The notes under the pieces: model-generated
What the model was told of the DNA's origin: nothing
The model's input: only the letters and a program-made list of their open reading frames with translations
Database searches by the model: none
Program-made: the position numbers and the translations under genes
Shown here: positions 16,362-24,634 of the stretch, one piece after another
Layout: each line of letters starts with the position of its first letter
Numbering within the stretch: the first letter of the stretch is position 1
DNA from: RUG12461 sp045661345
Lineage (GTDB): Bacteria; Bacillota; Clostridia; Lachnospirales; Lachnospiraceae
Length of the DNA: 64,000 bases
Direction of reading: 5' to 3'
Assembly: GCA_045661345.1 (NCBI GenBank)
Contig: JAZRFM010000010.1
Coordinates: 1 to 64,000, forward strand

Positions 16362-17744
16362 TTGCGTTTATCGATTATCATTCCAACTTATCAGTGCGGC
16401 TCTTTTTTTGCGGATACACTGAACATTCTGATGAAAGAGCTTCCCGGAGACTGCGAGCTGATTCTGGTGGATGACGGGTCTACCGATGACACACCTGAGA
16501 TTCTGCAGCGTTATGATCAGCTTTATGACAATATCCGAATCAGTCTCTGCGCCCATCGAGGTGCGTCCGGCGCGCGAAATACGGGCCTTACCCTTGCGGA
16601 AGGGGAGTTTGTCACGTTTATGGACTGCGATGACTGCCTGGAACGGGATTTTTTGTCCAAAGCGCTGCCGATGCTTGCACAGCAGGCAGACCTGTATATC
16701 TATGGGATCAAGAGGATCCTTTGCAATGGAGAGACCTCTCTCTGGACAGTCAAAGACAGAACCTTTGAGACCGTATCGGAGTTTGCCGATGAATACATCA
16801 GGTGCAGAAACCTTCTGATTTATTCCAACTGCAACAAGTTTTACCGGAACAGCATGATCAGGGAACAGGGTCTTTGCTTTGACGAAACCCTTTCCTTTGG
16901 CGAAGACCGCCTCTTTAACTTTGCGTATCTCGCCGGCTGCGGCAAAATTATCACCTCCTCCCTCGTGATGCTGGATTATATCCAGAGAAGCACGGAGTCC
17001 ATGTCCGGCCGGCATATTCCTCATTATTTTAAAACGGTGAGAAAACTGCATGATGCAAAAGTACAGTGCTTTCTTACGCTGTCAAAGGGTACGGAGGAGG
17101 AGGAGAGAATCGGCTTTGCTGCCGCGGATCTGGTGCAGGAAACGAAAGGGACAATCGACCGGTTTGAAAGTCATCCGGAAGAAATAGAGGAGAACCTGCC
17201 GGAGATCAACCGGATGATCTTTGAAGATATGCCGGATGATCCCGGAGAGATGGATCTTTACCTGATCCCGGGCAGCCAGACGTGTCTGTATAAAGCGGAA
17301 TACGCTCTGGAAAAAGGAAAAAGCAATCAAAATGCCTTCTACGTGGTCAGCGGCGGGAATGATTATCTGGGGACCGAGATCACGGAAGCGGAGGTCATGG
17401 CGGATTATCTGATCAAAAACGGCGTCCCCGAATCCCGGGTATACATGGAAAATAAAGCAACCTATACCAGGGCAAATCTGGAATTGTCGGTCCCCATCAT
17501 TGACCGGATCCGAAAAGACCATCCGGAGGTCAGGCGGATCGGCATCGTCACGGCATGGTTTCACATGCGGAGAACACGGCTGCTCCGGGAGCATGACAAT
17601 CTTTTTCCGGACATGAGTGTCAGCTACCTCCCCTGCTATCTTGAACAGACCTCACCGGATCTCTGGTATCGGAATGCCAATGCCAGAAGAATCCTGCTGG
17701 GAGAAATCGAGAAGACGACCATCCTGACGGGAAAAGAACCATGA
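16362..17744 (+). CDS. GT2 glycosyltransferase fused to a YdcF-like (DUF218) domain
   Basis: This 460-residue protein begins with a GT-A fold family 2 glycosyltransferase. It has SIIIPTYQCG (about 4), ILVDDGSTDDTPEIL (about 35-49), and FMDCDDCLERDF (about 85) as the D-x-D-like metal site. From about 290 to the end the sequence matches DUF218/YdcF: VVSGGNDYLGTEITEAEVMADYL, GVPESRVYMENKATYTRANL and TAWFHMRRT. DUF218 proteins such as SanA/ElyC act in envelope processes. Fusion to a cytoplasmic GT2 without membrane helices is unusual. The start is TTG at 16362 with GGAGAGAG 5-12 bases upstream. Confidence 0.75.
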   Translation: MRLSIIIPTYQCGSFFADTLNILMKELPGDCELILVDDGSTDDTPEILQRYDQLYDNIRISLCAHRGASGARNTGLTLAEGEFVTFMDCDDCLERDFLSKALPMLAQQADLYIYGIKRILCNGETSLWTVKDRTFETVSEFADEYIRCRNLLIYSNCNKFYRNSMIREQGLCFDETLSFGEDRLFNFAYLAGCGKIITSSLVMLDYIQRSTESMSGRHIPHYFKTVRKLHDAKVQCFLTLSKGTEEEERIGFAAADLVQETKGTIDRFESHPEEIEENLPEINRMIFEDMPDDPGEMDLYLIPGSQTCLYKAEYALEKGKSNQNAFYVVSGGNDYLGTEITEAEVMADYLIKNGVPESRVYMENKATYTRANLELSVPIIDRIRKDHPEVRRIGIVTAWFHMRRTRLLREHDNLFPDMSVSYLPCYLEQTSPDLWYRNANARRILLGEIEKTTILTGKEP

Positions 17745-17788
17745 AAGCCCCATACCTGTTGCCGTTATGAGTATGCGTTCCCCATAGG

Positions 17789-17816
17789 TTGCACAATTCA
17801 AAAAAATGAGTATAAT
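17789..17816 (+). promoter_or_regulatory. Promoter of the small membrane protein gene
   Basis: TTGCAC (17789-17794), a 16-bp spacer and TATAAT (17811-17816). It lies about 45 bases upstream of the coding start. Confidence 0.6.
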
Positions 17817-17861
17817 AGAGTCGGTTCATGTTATTATTCATTAACGAAGGAGGAAATGAAA

Positions 17862-18581
17862 ATGAGTTTTGAAAATGCAAAAAAGGGAATCGGTCAGATT
17901 TTCACGGCTGAGATTCTCCAGCTTCTTGCAGCGATTTTTGCGGTCATCGGTACCGTCATGACGATTACCGGTGCAGCTGCGATCTTTGGCGGCGGCGTGG
18001 CCGGCTCTGATACCGCGATGGTTGGTGGTGCGATCGGCGGCGTTGTAGGGATTATCATGACGGTTGTTGGTGCGATCTTTGCACTGATCGGTTTCATTCT
18101 CTACATTGTCGGTGTCGGTACTGCGGCAAAGGATGAGGAGAACTTCAAGAGAGCGCTGATCTGCCTGGTTCTTGCGCTGATCACCTCTTTGGTTGCTGCA
18201 TTCACAGGTGGGATTCCGGTATTGTCCGGTATTTTGACGATCCTTTCCACCCTCTTCACCCTGATTTCCGCGATTTCCGTTATTAACGGCATTATCGTTC
18301 TGGCTGGCAAGGTAAATAACGCAGCAGTTGAGAAAAAGGGTCAGTCCACACTGAAGCTGGTTATCTGCATCCTGGTTCTTTCCATCGTTGCAAACGTCAT
18401 CGCTTTGATCACGGGTGCTGTATTAGGCTCCGCTACGGATATCTCCGCTGCAATGCTGACCGGTGCCGGCGCGACGATCATTGTTTCCAGCGTAATGCAG
18501 CTGATTGCTACGATCCTGAACATCATTCAGTACTTTGTATACCTGAGCCTGCTGTCAAGCGCAAAGAAGATGTTCAACTAA
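17862..18581 (+). CDS. Multi-pass membrane protein of unknown function
   Basis: This protein of about 239 residues is rich in Gly, Ala and Ile. It has about six predicted membrane helices, beginning with LQLLAAIFAVIGTVMTITGAA (about 20-40). A paired inner helix follows, then a short charged loop AAKDEENFKRALI (about 86-98), then further helices to the C-terminus. I do not recognise the family. AGGAGG at 17848-17853 suits ATG 17862; the in-frame ATG at 17856 is too close. It has its own promoter, and a weak AGGAAAA/TTTTCCT dyad follows the stop. Confidence 0.55.
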   Translation: MSFENAKKGIGQIFTAEILQLLAAIFAVIGTVMTITGAAAIFGGGVAGSDTAMVGGAIGGVVGIIMTVVGAIFALIGFILYIVGVGTAAKDEENFKRALICLVLALITSLVAAFTGGIPVLSGILTILSTLFTLISAISVINGIIVLAGKVNNAAVEKKGQSTLKLVICILVLSIVANVIALITGAVLGSATDISAAMLTGAGATIIVSSVMQLIATILNIIQYFVYLSLLSSAKKMFN

Positions 18582-18613
18582 ACATGAATCCTTGGGTAAG
18601 GAAAAGTTTTGCA

Positions 18614-18650
18614 TTTTCCTCTTGACAGAGGAAAACGAATGAGCTAAAAT
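18614..18650 (+). promoter_or_regulatory. asnB promoter with a perfect dyad around the -35 box
   Basis: TTGACA (18622-18627), a 17-bp spacer and TAAAAT (18645-18650) form a near-ideal promoter. TTTTCCTC (18614-18621) and GAGGAAAA (18628-18635) are a perfect 8-bp inverted repeat with the -35 hexamer as its centre. A further AGGAAAA lies at 18599-18605. This looks like an operator on top of the downstream leader control. Confidence 0.7.
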
Positions 18651-18661
18651 CCATATCCATA

Positions 18662-18705
18662 AAGACAAAGGCGTCTTGGAGATGTACTCCGAGGCGCTTT
18701 TTTTT
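18662..18705 (+). promoter_or_regulatory. ANTAR-type leader of asnB: hexaloop hairpin overlapping a terminator
   Basis: AAGAC (18662-18666) pairs with GTCTT (18673-18677) around the six-base loop AAAGGC, which has A at loop position 1 and G at position 4 as in ANTAR RNA targets. The 3' arm is part of the terminator stem GCGTCTTGGAG (18671-18681) with CTCCGAGGCGC (18687-18697), followed by eight T's. The two structures exclude each other. Binding of an ANTAR protein to the hexaloop would let transcription continue into asnB. Confidence 0.7.
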
Positions 18706-18811
18706 GTGCACAGGTCCGTGCAGCGGAATATCCCGGCTCTACCGGGCACGGGTTGCACAGTGGGCAGGAAGACGACATCTTCCCTGCCTGACTGTTTCGG
18801 AGGGGAAAGAC

Positions 18812-20434
18812 ATGTGTTCAATATTGGGCTTCTGCGGAAAGGATGCAGCGTATGAAGAGATCAGGGCCGCGCTTTCCAGAACGGCTTCCAGAGGACCGGA
18901 TGCCAGCAGGATCGTAGATACGGGAAACGGATACCTGGGGTTCAACCGGCTTTCGATCATGGGATTGACGGAAAACGGAATGCAGCCCTTTCTTTACAGG
19001 GATCAGAAAACGGTGAAGGAGTCGGATCCTGCGGATACCGAGATCATAGTGGTATGCAACGGGGAGATTTACGGATTCCGGAAGGAGAAAGAGGCACTGA
19101 TTGTCGAAGGTTACCACTTTATCAGTGATTCCGACTGCGAGATTCTGCCGGCGCTTTACCGGGAATACGGCACCGGGATATTTGAGAGGCTGGATGCGGA
19201 GTTTGCAATGATCCTCTACGACGTGAAGGAAGACCGCTACATCGCGGCAAGAGATCCCATCGGGATCCGCCCCCTATATTACGGACTTACGGAAAAAGGC
19301 ACTTACGTATTCGCATCGGAGCCGAAAAACCTGCTGGAGCTGGTTGACCGTGTGATGCCTTTTCCTCCCGGCCATTACTTCATAGACGGAGAGTTCGTCT
19401 GCTACCGGGATCCGTCAAAAGTGACCGCTTTCAGCAGGGACGACAGGGAGACGGTGACGGAAACGATCCATGACCTGCTGATCAAAGGGGTGGAAAAGAG
19501 GCTGGACTCCGATACGCCGGTGGGTTTTCTCCTCTCGGGCGGTCTGGACTCCTCCCTGGTATGCGGAATAGCCGCATCGCTTCTGGAGAAACCGCTGCAG
19601 ACCTGGGCCATCGGGATGGATGTGGATGCCATCGATCTGAAGTATGCGAGAGAGGTTGCGGATCATATTCATTCCATCCACCATGAGGTGATCATTACAA
19701 AACAGGACGTGATCCATGCGGTGGAGGAAGTGATCGAAACTCTGGCGACATACGACATCACCACAATCCGTGCTTCCATCGGCATGTATCTGGTATGTAA
19801 AGCGATTCACGAGAGCGCGGATGTCAGGGTGATCCTGACAGGGGAGATTTCGGATGAGATCTTCGGATACAAGTATACGGACTTCGCGCCGGATGCGGCA
19901 GAGTTTCAGAAAGAGGCCGAGAAGAGGATCCGTGAAATCCATATGTACGATGTACTTCGTGCGGACAGATGCATCAGCGTTCATTCCCTGGAGGCGCGGG
20001 TTCCTTTCGGAGATCTGGATTTTGTGGAATATGCCATGTCCATTGATCCGGATCTGAAAATGAATCATTACGGCAAAGGGAAATACCTGCTCAGGAAGGC
20101 CTTTGAAAAAGATCATCTGATACCGGATTCCATTCTTTGGAGGGAAAAGGCAGCGTTTTCCGATGCGGTGGGTCATTCCTTAAAGGACGACCTGACAGAG
20201 CTGGCCGAAAGCAGATATACGGACAGCGCATTTGAACAGGGAATCGAAAAATATTCCCATGCGAAACCTTTTACGAAGGAGTCTCTGATGTATCGGGACA
20301 TCTTCGAAAAATACTATCCCGGCCAGTCTGAAATGGTGAAGGATTTCTGGATGCCAAACAAATCCTGGGAGGGATGCAATGTGAATGATCCGTCGGCCAG
20401 AGTGCTCTCCAATTACGGAGAAAGCGGAAAATAA
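18812..20434 (+). CDS. asnB: Asparagine synthetase, glutamine-hydrolysing
   Basis: This protein of 540 residues opens MCSILGFCG, so Cys2 becomes the N-terminal nucleophile of the class II glutaminase domain. VVCNGEIYGF (about 75) is the glutamine-binding N-G-E motif. The synthetase domain has GFLLSGGLDSSLVCGIA (about 236-252), the SGGxDS pyrophosphate loop. It makes Asn from Asp, ATP and glutamine. ATG 18812 is set by GGAGGGG and by the need for Cys2. It lies behind an ANTAR-type leader and is followed after 37 bases by the type III glutamine synthetase gene, so ammonia fixation and amide transfer are co-regulated. Confidence 0.9.
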   Translation: MCSILGFCGKDAAYEEIRAALSRTASRGPDASRIVDTGNGYLGFNRLSIMGLTENGMQPFLYRDQKTVKESDPADTEIIVVCNGEIYGFRKEKEALIVEGYHFISDSDCEILPALYREYGTGIFERLDAEFAMILYDVKEDRYIAARDPIGIRPLYYGLTEKGTYVFASEPKNLLELVDRVMPFPPGHYFIDGEFVCYRDPSKVTAFSRDDRETVTETIHDLLIKGVEKRLDSDTPVGFLLSGGLDSSLVCGIAASLLEKPLQTWAIGMDVDAIDLKYAREVADHIHSIHHEVIITKQDVIHAVEEVIETLATYDITTIRASIGMYLVCKAIHESADVRVILTGEISDEIFGYKYTDFAPDAAEFQKEAEKRIREIHMYDVLRADRCISVHSLEARVPFGDLDFVEYAMSIDPDLKMNHYGKGKYLLRKAFEKDHLIPDSILWREKAAFSDAVGHSLKDDLTELAESRYTDSAFEQGIEKYSHAKPFTKESLMYRDIFEKYYPGQSEMVKDFWMPNKSWEGCNVNDPSARVLSNYGESGK

Positions 20435-20471
20435 AGAGAAACCAGAGATTGTGATAAAGGAGGAAATGATC

Positions 20472-22571
20472 ATGGAAAAGACAAACGTTCCCGAACTCTT
20501 CGGCTCAATGGTATTTGATGACAGGGTGATGAGATCCCGTCTTTCCGCGAAGGTCTATCATGCGCTGAGACAAACCATTGATGAAAATGTGAAACTGGAT
20601 GTGGAAGTGGCAGAAGCCGTGGCCGCAGAGATGCGGGACTGGGCAGTGGAAAAAGGTGCCACCCATTTTACGCATTGGTTCCAGCCCCTGACTGGCGTAA
20701 CCGCTGAAAAGCATGACGGGTTTATTACCCCCTCACCGGATGGTGGGGTGATCATGGAGTTTTCCGGTAAAGAGCTGATCAAAGGTGAGCCGGATGCCTC
20801 CTCCTTCCCCTCGGGGGGGCTTCGTGCCACCTTTGAAGCCAGGGGTTATACAGCATGGGATCCCACGTCCTATGCCTTTATCAAGGATCATACCCTGTGC
20901 ATCCCCACCGCGTTTTGTTCCTATGCCGGAGATGCTTTGGACAAAAAGACGCCGCTGCTTCGATCCATGCAGGCTCTAAACCTGCAGGCAAAGCGGATCT
21001 TAAAGCTCTTCGGAAAAGAAGTGAAATACGTACGCACCAGTGTCGGACCGGAACAGGAGTATTTCCTGATTGATAAGGAAATGTTTGAAAAACGGCCGGA
21101 TCTGGTCTATACGGGCAGAACCCTGTTTGGTGCCATGCCGCCGAAGGGGCAGGAGCTGGATGACCACTATTTCGGCGTGATCAAGCCGAGAGTAACGGCC
21201 TTCATGGAAGATTTGAACACGGAGCTGTGGAAACTCGGGATCCTGGCCAAGACGGAGCACAATGAAGTGGCACCGGCGCAGCATGAGCTGGCTCCCATCT
21301 TTTCCACCACAAATGTGGCGACGGATAACAACCAGCTTACCATGGAGATTATGCAGAAGGTGGCCAGAAAGCACGGCATGGTATGTCTTCTTCATGAAAA
21401 GCCCTTTGCGGGCGTCAATGGTTCCGGCAAACATAACAACTGGTCTTTGGCGACGGATACAGGCGTAAACCTGCTTTCTCCGGGAGAGACACCTTATGAA
21501 AACGCACAGTTTCTCCTGTTCCTTTGCGCAGTGGTGCAGGCAGTGGATGATTATCAGGATCTTCTGCGGCTTTCCGTGGCCACGGCAGGAAATGACCACA
21601 GACTCGGGGCAAATGAAGCACCGCCGGCGATCATCTCCGTATTCCTGGGGGATGAGCTCAGCGCGATCCTGGAGGCGATCAAGACGGATACACCTTATCA
21701 GGGCAAAGAAAAGGAAATATTGAAGCTGGGCGTGCATGTACTGCCCCGGTTTTCCAGGGATACGACAGACAGAAACCGTACGTCACCCTTCGCCTTTACC
21801 GGCAACAAATTTGAGTTCCGTTCCCTCGGTTCTTCCAACAGCATCGCATGCTGTAACATCATGCTGAATGCTGCGGTGGCGGAAAGCCTGAAGCAATATG
21901 CCGACAGGCTGGAGGGCGCCGGCGATTTTGAATCCGAGCTCCACGCCCTGATCAAAGAGGTGATCGCAAAACATGAACGGATCCTCTTTAACGGAAACGG
22001 CTATACCGAGGAGTGGGTGAAGGAGGCAACAGAGCAGAGAGGGCTGCTGAATCTGAAAACAACAGCGGATGCCATGCCCCATCTTCTCGACCGGAAGAAT
22101 ATGGATATGCTCCTGTCCCACAAGGTCTTCACGGAGTCGGAGCTCCACTCCAGATGCGAGATCATGCTGGAGAACTATTGCAAGACCGTCAATATCGAGG
22201 GTCATACCATGGTGGATATGGTGCGCAAGAACTATCTCCCGGCGATAGAGGGCTATCTTGGCAATCTGGCAAAGACAACCTCCCTCATGCGTTCGGTCAG
22301 TCAGAATGTGAAGTGCAACTACGAAGTGACGACCATGGAGAGACTTTCGGAGCTCACCGACACCATTCTGGAGAAGGTGGAAAAGCTCCAGAAGGCACTG
22401 GAGGAGCTGAAGGATTTTGAGGATATCATCAGGACATCCGAGGCAATCCGCGATGAGGTGCTTCCGAAGATGGAAGACCTGAGAAAGTATGTGGATGAAG
22501 CCGAAATGCTTACCAGCGAAGAATGCTGGCCCTTCCCGAGCTACGGGAAGCTGTTGTTCAGCGTGTATTAA
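20472..22571 (+). CDS. glnN: Glutamine synthetase type III
   Basis: This 699-residue protein is a GSIII. LFGSMVFDD marks the N-terminus, THWFQPLTG lies near 72, and FPSGGLRATFEARGYTAWDP near 115. GPEQEYFLID (about 196) holds the first metal ligands, and NEVAPAQHELAPIF (about 263) and GSGKHNNWS (about 318) form the active site. It produces glutamine from glutamate and ammonia as large dodecamers. The start at 20472 fits AAGGAGG; the ATG at 20466 is too close. This is the only glutamine synthetase in the window with an evidently complete active site. Its 3' side leads straight into the amt leader. Confidence 0.9.
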   Translation: MEKTNVPELFGSMVFDDRVMRSRLSAKVYHALRQTIDENVKLDVEVAEAVAAEMRDWAVEKGATHFTHWFQPLTGVTAEKHDGFITPSPDGGVIMEFSGKELIKGEPDASSFPSGGLRATFEARGYTAWDPTSYAFIKDHTLCIPTAFCSYAGDALDKKTPLLRSMQALNLQAKRILKLFGKEVKYVRTSVGPEQEYFLIDKEMFEKRPDLVYTGRTLFGAMPPKGQELDDHYFGVIKPRVTAFMEDLNTELWKLGILAKTEHNEVAPAQHELAPIFSTTNVATDNNQLTMEIMQKVARKHGMVCLLHEKPFAGVNGSGKHNNWSLATDTGVNLLSPGETPYENAQFLLFLCAVVQAVDDYQDLLRLSVATAGNDHRLGANEAPPAIISVFLGDELSAILEAIKTDTPYQGKEKEILKLGVHVLPRFSRDTTDRNRTSPFAFTGNKFEFRSLGSSNSIACCNIMLNAAVAESLKQYADRLEGAGDFESELHALIKEVIAKHERILFNGNGYTEEWVKEATEQRGLLNLKTTADAMPHLLDRKNMDMLLSHKVFTESELHSRCEIMLENYCKTVNIEGHTMVDMVRKNYLPAIEGYLGNLAKTTSLMRSVSQNVKCNYEVTTMERLSELTDTILEKVEKLQKALEELKDFEDIIRTSEAIRDEVLPKMEDLRKYVDEAEMLTSEECWPFPSYGKLLFSVY

Positions 22572-22633
22572 GAGACACGCGGGAACAAAAAACGCAGAAC
22601 GCAAATGTGTTTTGCGGATTAAGAATGAAAAGA

Positions 22634-22679
22634 GTCATCCCACAACGGCGTGGTGTTCCGGTGTGGGATGGCTTTTTTT
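22634..22679 (+). promoter_or_regulatory. ANTAR-type leader of amt: hexaloop hairpin overlapping a terminator
   Basis: CCAC (22640-22643) pairs with GTGG (22650-22653) around AACGGC, again with A1 and G4. The hairpin lies inside the 5' half of a terminator, whose 11-bp stem joins 22634-22644 to 22662-22672 and is followed by seven T's. No clear promoter lies directly upstream, so RNA may arrive from glnN and be metered here before amt. Confidence 0.65.
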
Positions 22680-22707
22680 ATAGCATAAAAACAGGAGGTG
22701 GATAGTT

Positions 22708-24477
22708 ATGACAGAAGAATTGTTGAGTGCATTGGACGGAGAAGTGTTTGCGGTCTGGTTTTTGATCGGCGCAGCGCTCGTGTTCTGGATGCAGGCAGGA
22801 TTTGCGATGTGTGAATCCGGCTTCACGAGGGCAAAAAACGCTGGAAATATCATCATGAAAAACCTGATGGATTTCTGTATCGGTACGGTGATGTGGTTTG
22901 TCATCGGTGCGTCACTGATGCTGGGTGAAAACGTGATGAACGGCTTTGCGGGAGGCATCAGCTTCGATGTATTTACGAATTACAAAAACTTTGATTACTC
23001 CGCGTTTGTTTTCAATCTGGTATTCTGCGCGACCACGGCGACCATCGTGTCGGGAGCCATGGCAGAGAGAACCAAATTCTCCAGCTACTGTATCTATTCG
23101 GCGGTGATCTCGGCGATCATCTACCCGATTGAAGCACACTGGACCTGGGGCGGCGGATTTCTGGCACAGTGGGGATTCCACGATTACGCCGGATCCAACT
23201 GCATCCATATGGTAGGCGGGATCTGTGCCCTGATCGGTGCCTGGATGCTGGGACCTCGTATCGGAAAATTCGAGCGTGACGGCAGCGGAAAAGTAAAAAA
23301 AGTCAACGCATTCCCGGGCCATAACCTGGTGATAGCGGCACTTGGTGTGTTTATTCTCTGGCTGGGCTGGTATGGCTTCAACGGCGCGGCAGCAACGGAT
23401 GTTCCGACCCTTGGCTCCGTGTTCCTGACCACCACCGTGGCGCCTGCAGTTGCAACAGTGGTATGTCTGATCTTTACCTGGGCAAAATACGGAAAGCCCG
23501 ATGTTTCGATGTGTCTGAACGCATCCCTGGCAGGTCTGGTGGCCATCACCGCTCCCTGCGACGTGACGGATTGCTTTGGTGCTGCGATCATCGGTGCAGT
23601 ATCCGGACTTCTGGTAGTATTCGGCATCTGGTTTAACGATTACAAGGCACATGTGGATGATCCTGTGGGAGCAGTGGCAGTGCATATGCTGAACGGGATC
23701 TGGGGCACGATTGCGGTTGGTCTTTTTGCAACGGCAACTGCGCCGGGCTTTGCAGTGGCAGGGATCGAGCAGGGTCTTTTCTACGGCGGCGGCGCCACAC
23801 AGCTTATCAAACAGCTCGGCGGCATCGGGATCACGGCACTTTGGACGGTAGTCACCATCACCATTACCTTCTTTATCATCAAAAAAACCATCGGCCTCAG
23901 AGTGTCCGAAGAAGAAGAGATCGTCGGTCTCGATTCCATGGAGCATGGTCTTCCCTCGGCGTATTCCGGGTTTGCCATCATGGATATCTCCAATACCATG
24001 GATGTCAATGAGAACACCAACCTGGGAGAAGCGGATTATGACAAGGCAAGCGAGGCGAAGCGCAACGCTTCCGTGCATGTGGAGAACATGTCCGAGACGC
24101 TGCAGGGGACGGTCATGCAGACTGGCATCAACAAGGTGGTCATTATCACGAAGCTTTCGATGTATGACAAGATCAAGAAAGCCCTCAATGAACTTGGCGT
24201 GACAGGCATCACCGTCACGCAGGTCACGGGCTGCGGGATCCAGAAGGGATCGAGCCAGATGTATCGTGGTGTCGAGATGGATATGACCCTCCTTCCGAAG
24301 ATCAAGCTGGAGGTTGTCGTCAGCCAGATTCCTGTGGACCGCGTGATCGAAACAGCCAAAAAAGCCCTTTACACCGGCAAGATCGGCGACGGCAAGATCT
24401 TTGTCTATCCGGTCAGCAAGGTTGTCAAGATTCGTACCGGCGAGGAAGACTTCGCGGCGCTGCAGGATGTGGAATAG
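22708..24477 (+). CDS. amt: Ammonium transporter fused to a C-terminal PII signalling domain
   Basis: This 589-residue protein has an N-terminal Amt/Mep/Rh channel domain of eleven helices (about 15-415). GFAMCESGFTRAKNAGNI (about 30) and the HWTWGGGFLAQWGFHDYAGS region (about 143) are visible signatures. After a linker (about 415-470), residues 473-589 are a PII/GlnK domain: NKVVIITKLSMYDKIKKAL, then QKGSSQMYRGVEM and LPKIKLEVVV. PII proteins plug Amt channels when nitrogen is plentiful; here both are one chain. The T-loop position of the uridylylated Tyr51 (RGAEY in enterics) is Met (RGVEM), so control by uridylylation is unlikely. AGGAGGTGG precedes the ATG. Confidence 0.9.
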   Translation: MTEELLSALDGEVFAVWFLIGAALVFWMQAGFAMCESGFTRAKNAGNIIMKNLMDFCIGTVMWFVIGASLMLGENVMNGFAGGISFDVFTNYKNFDYSAFVFNLVFCATTATIVSGAMAERTKFSSYCIYSAVISAIIYPIEAHWTWGGGFLAQWGFHDYAGSNCIHMVGGICALIGAWMLGPRIGKFERDGSGKVKKVNAFPGHNLVIAALGVFILWLGWYGFNGAAATDVPTLGSVFLTTTVAPAVATVVCLIFTWAKYGKPDVSMCLNASLAGLVAITAPCDVTDCFGAAIIGAVSGLLVVFGIWFNDYKAHVDDPVGAVAVHMLNGIWGTIAVGLFATATAPGFAVAGIEQGLFYGGGATQLIKQLGGIGITALWTVVTITITFFIIKKTIGLRVSEEEEIVGLDSMEHGLPSAYSGFAIMDISNTMDVNENTNLGEADYDKASEAKRNASVHVENMSETLQGTVMQTGINKVVIITKLSMYDKIKKALNELGVTGITVTQVTGCGIQKGSSQMYRGVEMDMTLLPKIKLEVVVSQIPVDRVIETAKKALYTGKIGDGKIFVYPVSKVVKIRTGEEDFAALQDVE

Positions 24478-24509
24478 AGTATGGAGCAAAATGTGGAACA
24501 GAATCGCCG

Positions 24510-24556
24510 CAGGATGCGCGCATCCTGTTGACAAAAGAGCTGCTTTGGTGTAACAT
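24510..24556 (+). promoter_or_regulatory. gltB promoter abutting an 18-bp perfect palindrome
   Basis: TTGACA (24528-24533), a 17-bp spacer and TAACAT (24551-24556) form the promoter. CAGGATGCGCGCATCCTG (24510-24527) is a perfect palindrome that touches the -35 box. It could be an operator, or as RNA a hairpin ending the amt transcript, although only TTG follows it. Confidence 0.7.
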
Positions 24557-24566
24557 ACCTTGCATC

Positions 24567-24606
24567 GAGGCAAAGGCGTCTCAGAGGAAACTCTGGGGCG
24601 CTTTTT
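24567..24606 (+). promoter_or_regulatory. ANTAR-type leader of gltB: hexaloop hairpin overlapping a terminator
   Basis: GAGGC (24567-24571) pairs with GTCTC (24578-24582) around AAAGGC, the same loop as in the asnB leader; one pair is G-U. Its 3' arm is part of the terminator GCGTCTCAGAG (24576-24586) with CTCTGGGGCGC (24591-24601), which has a GAAA tetraloop and is followed by five T's. Transcription should start about 5-10 bases before the hairpin, so the leader is very short. Confidence 0.75.
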
Positions 24607-24634
24607 CTGTTTTGAGCAATGAGGAGGGGAACTC

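Noticed and set aside
22560..22630. Search for a first (P1) ANTAR hairpin before the amt hexaloop
   Set aside because: GCGTGT/ACACGC and CGCAAA/TTTGCG hairpins exist, but their loops are not six bases with A1 and G4.
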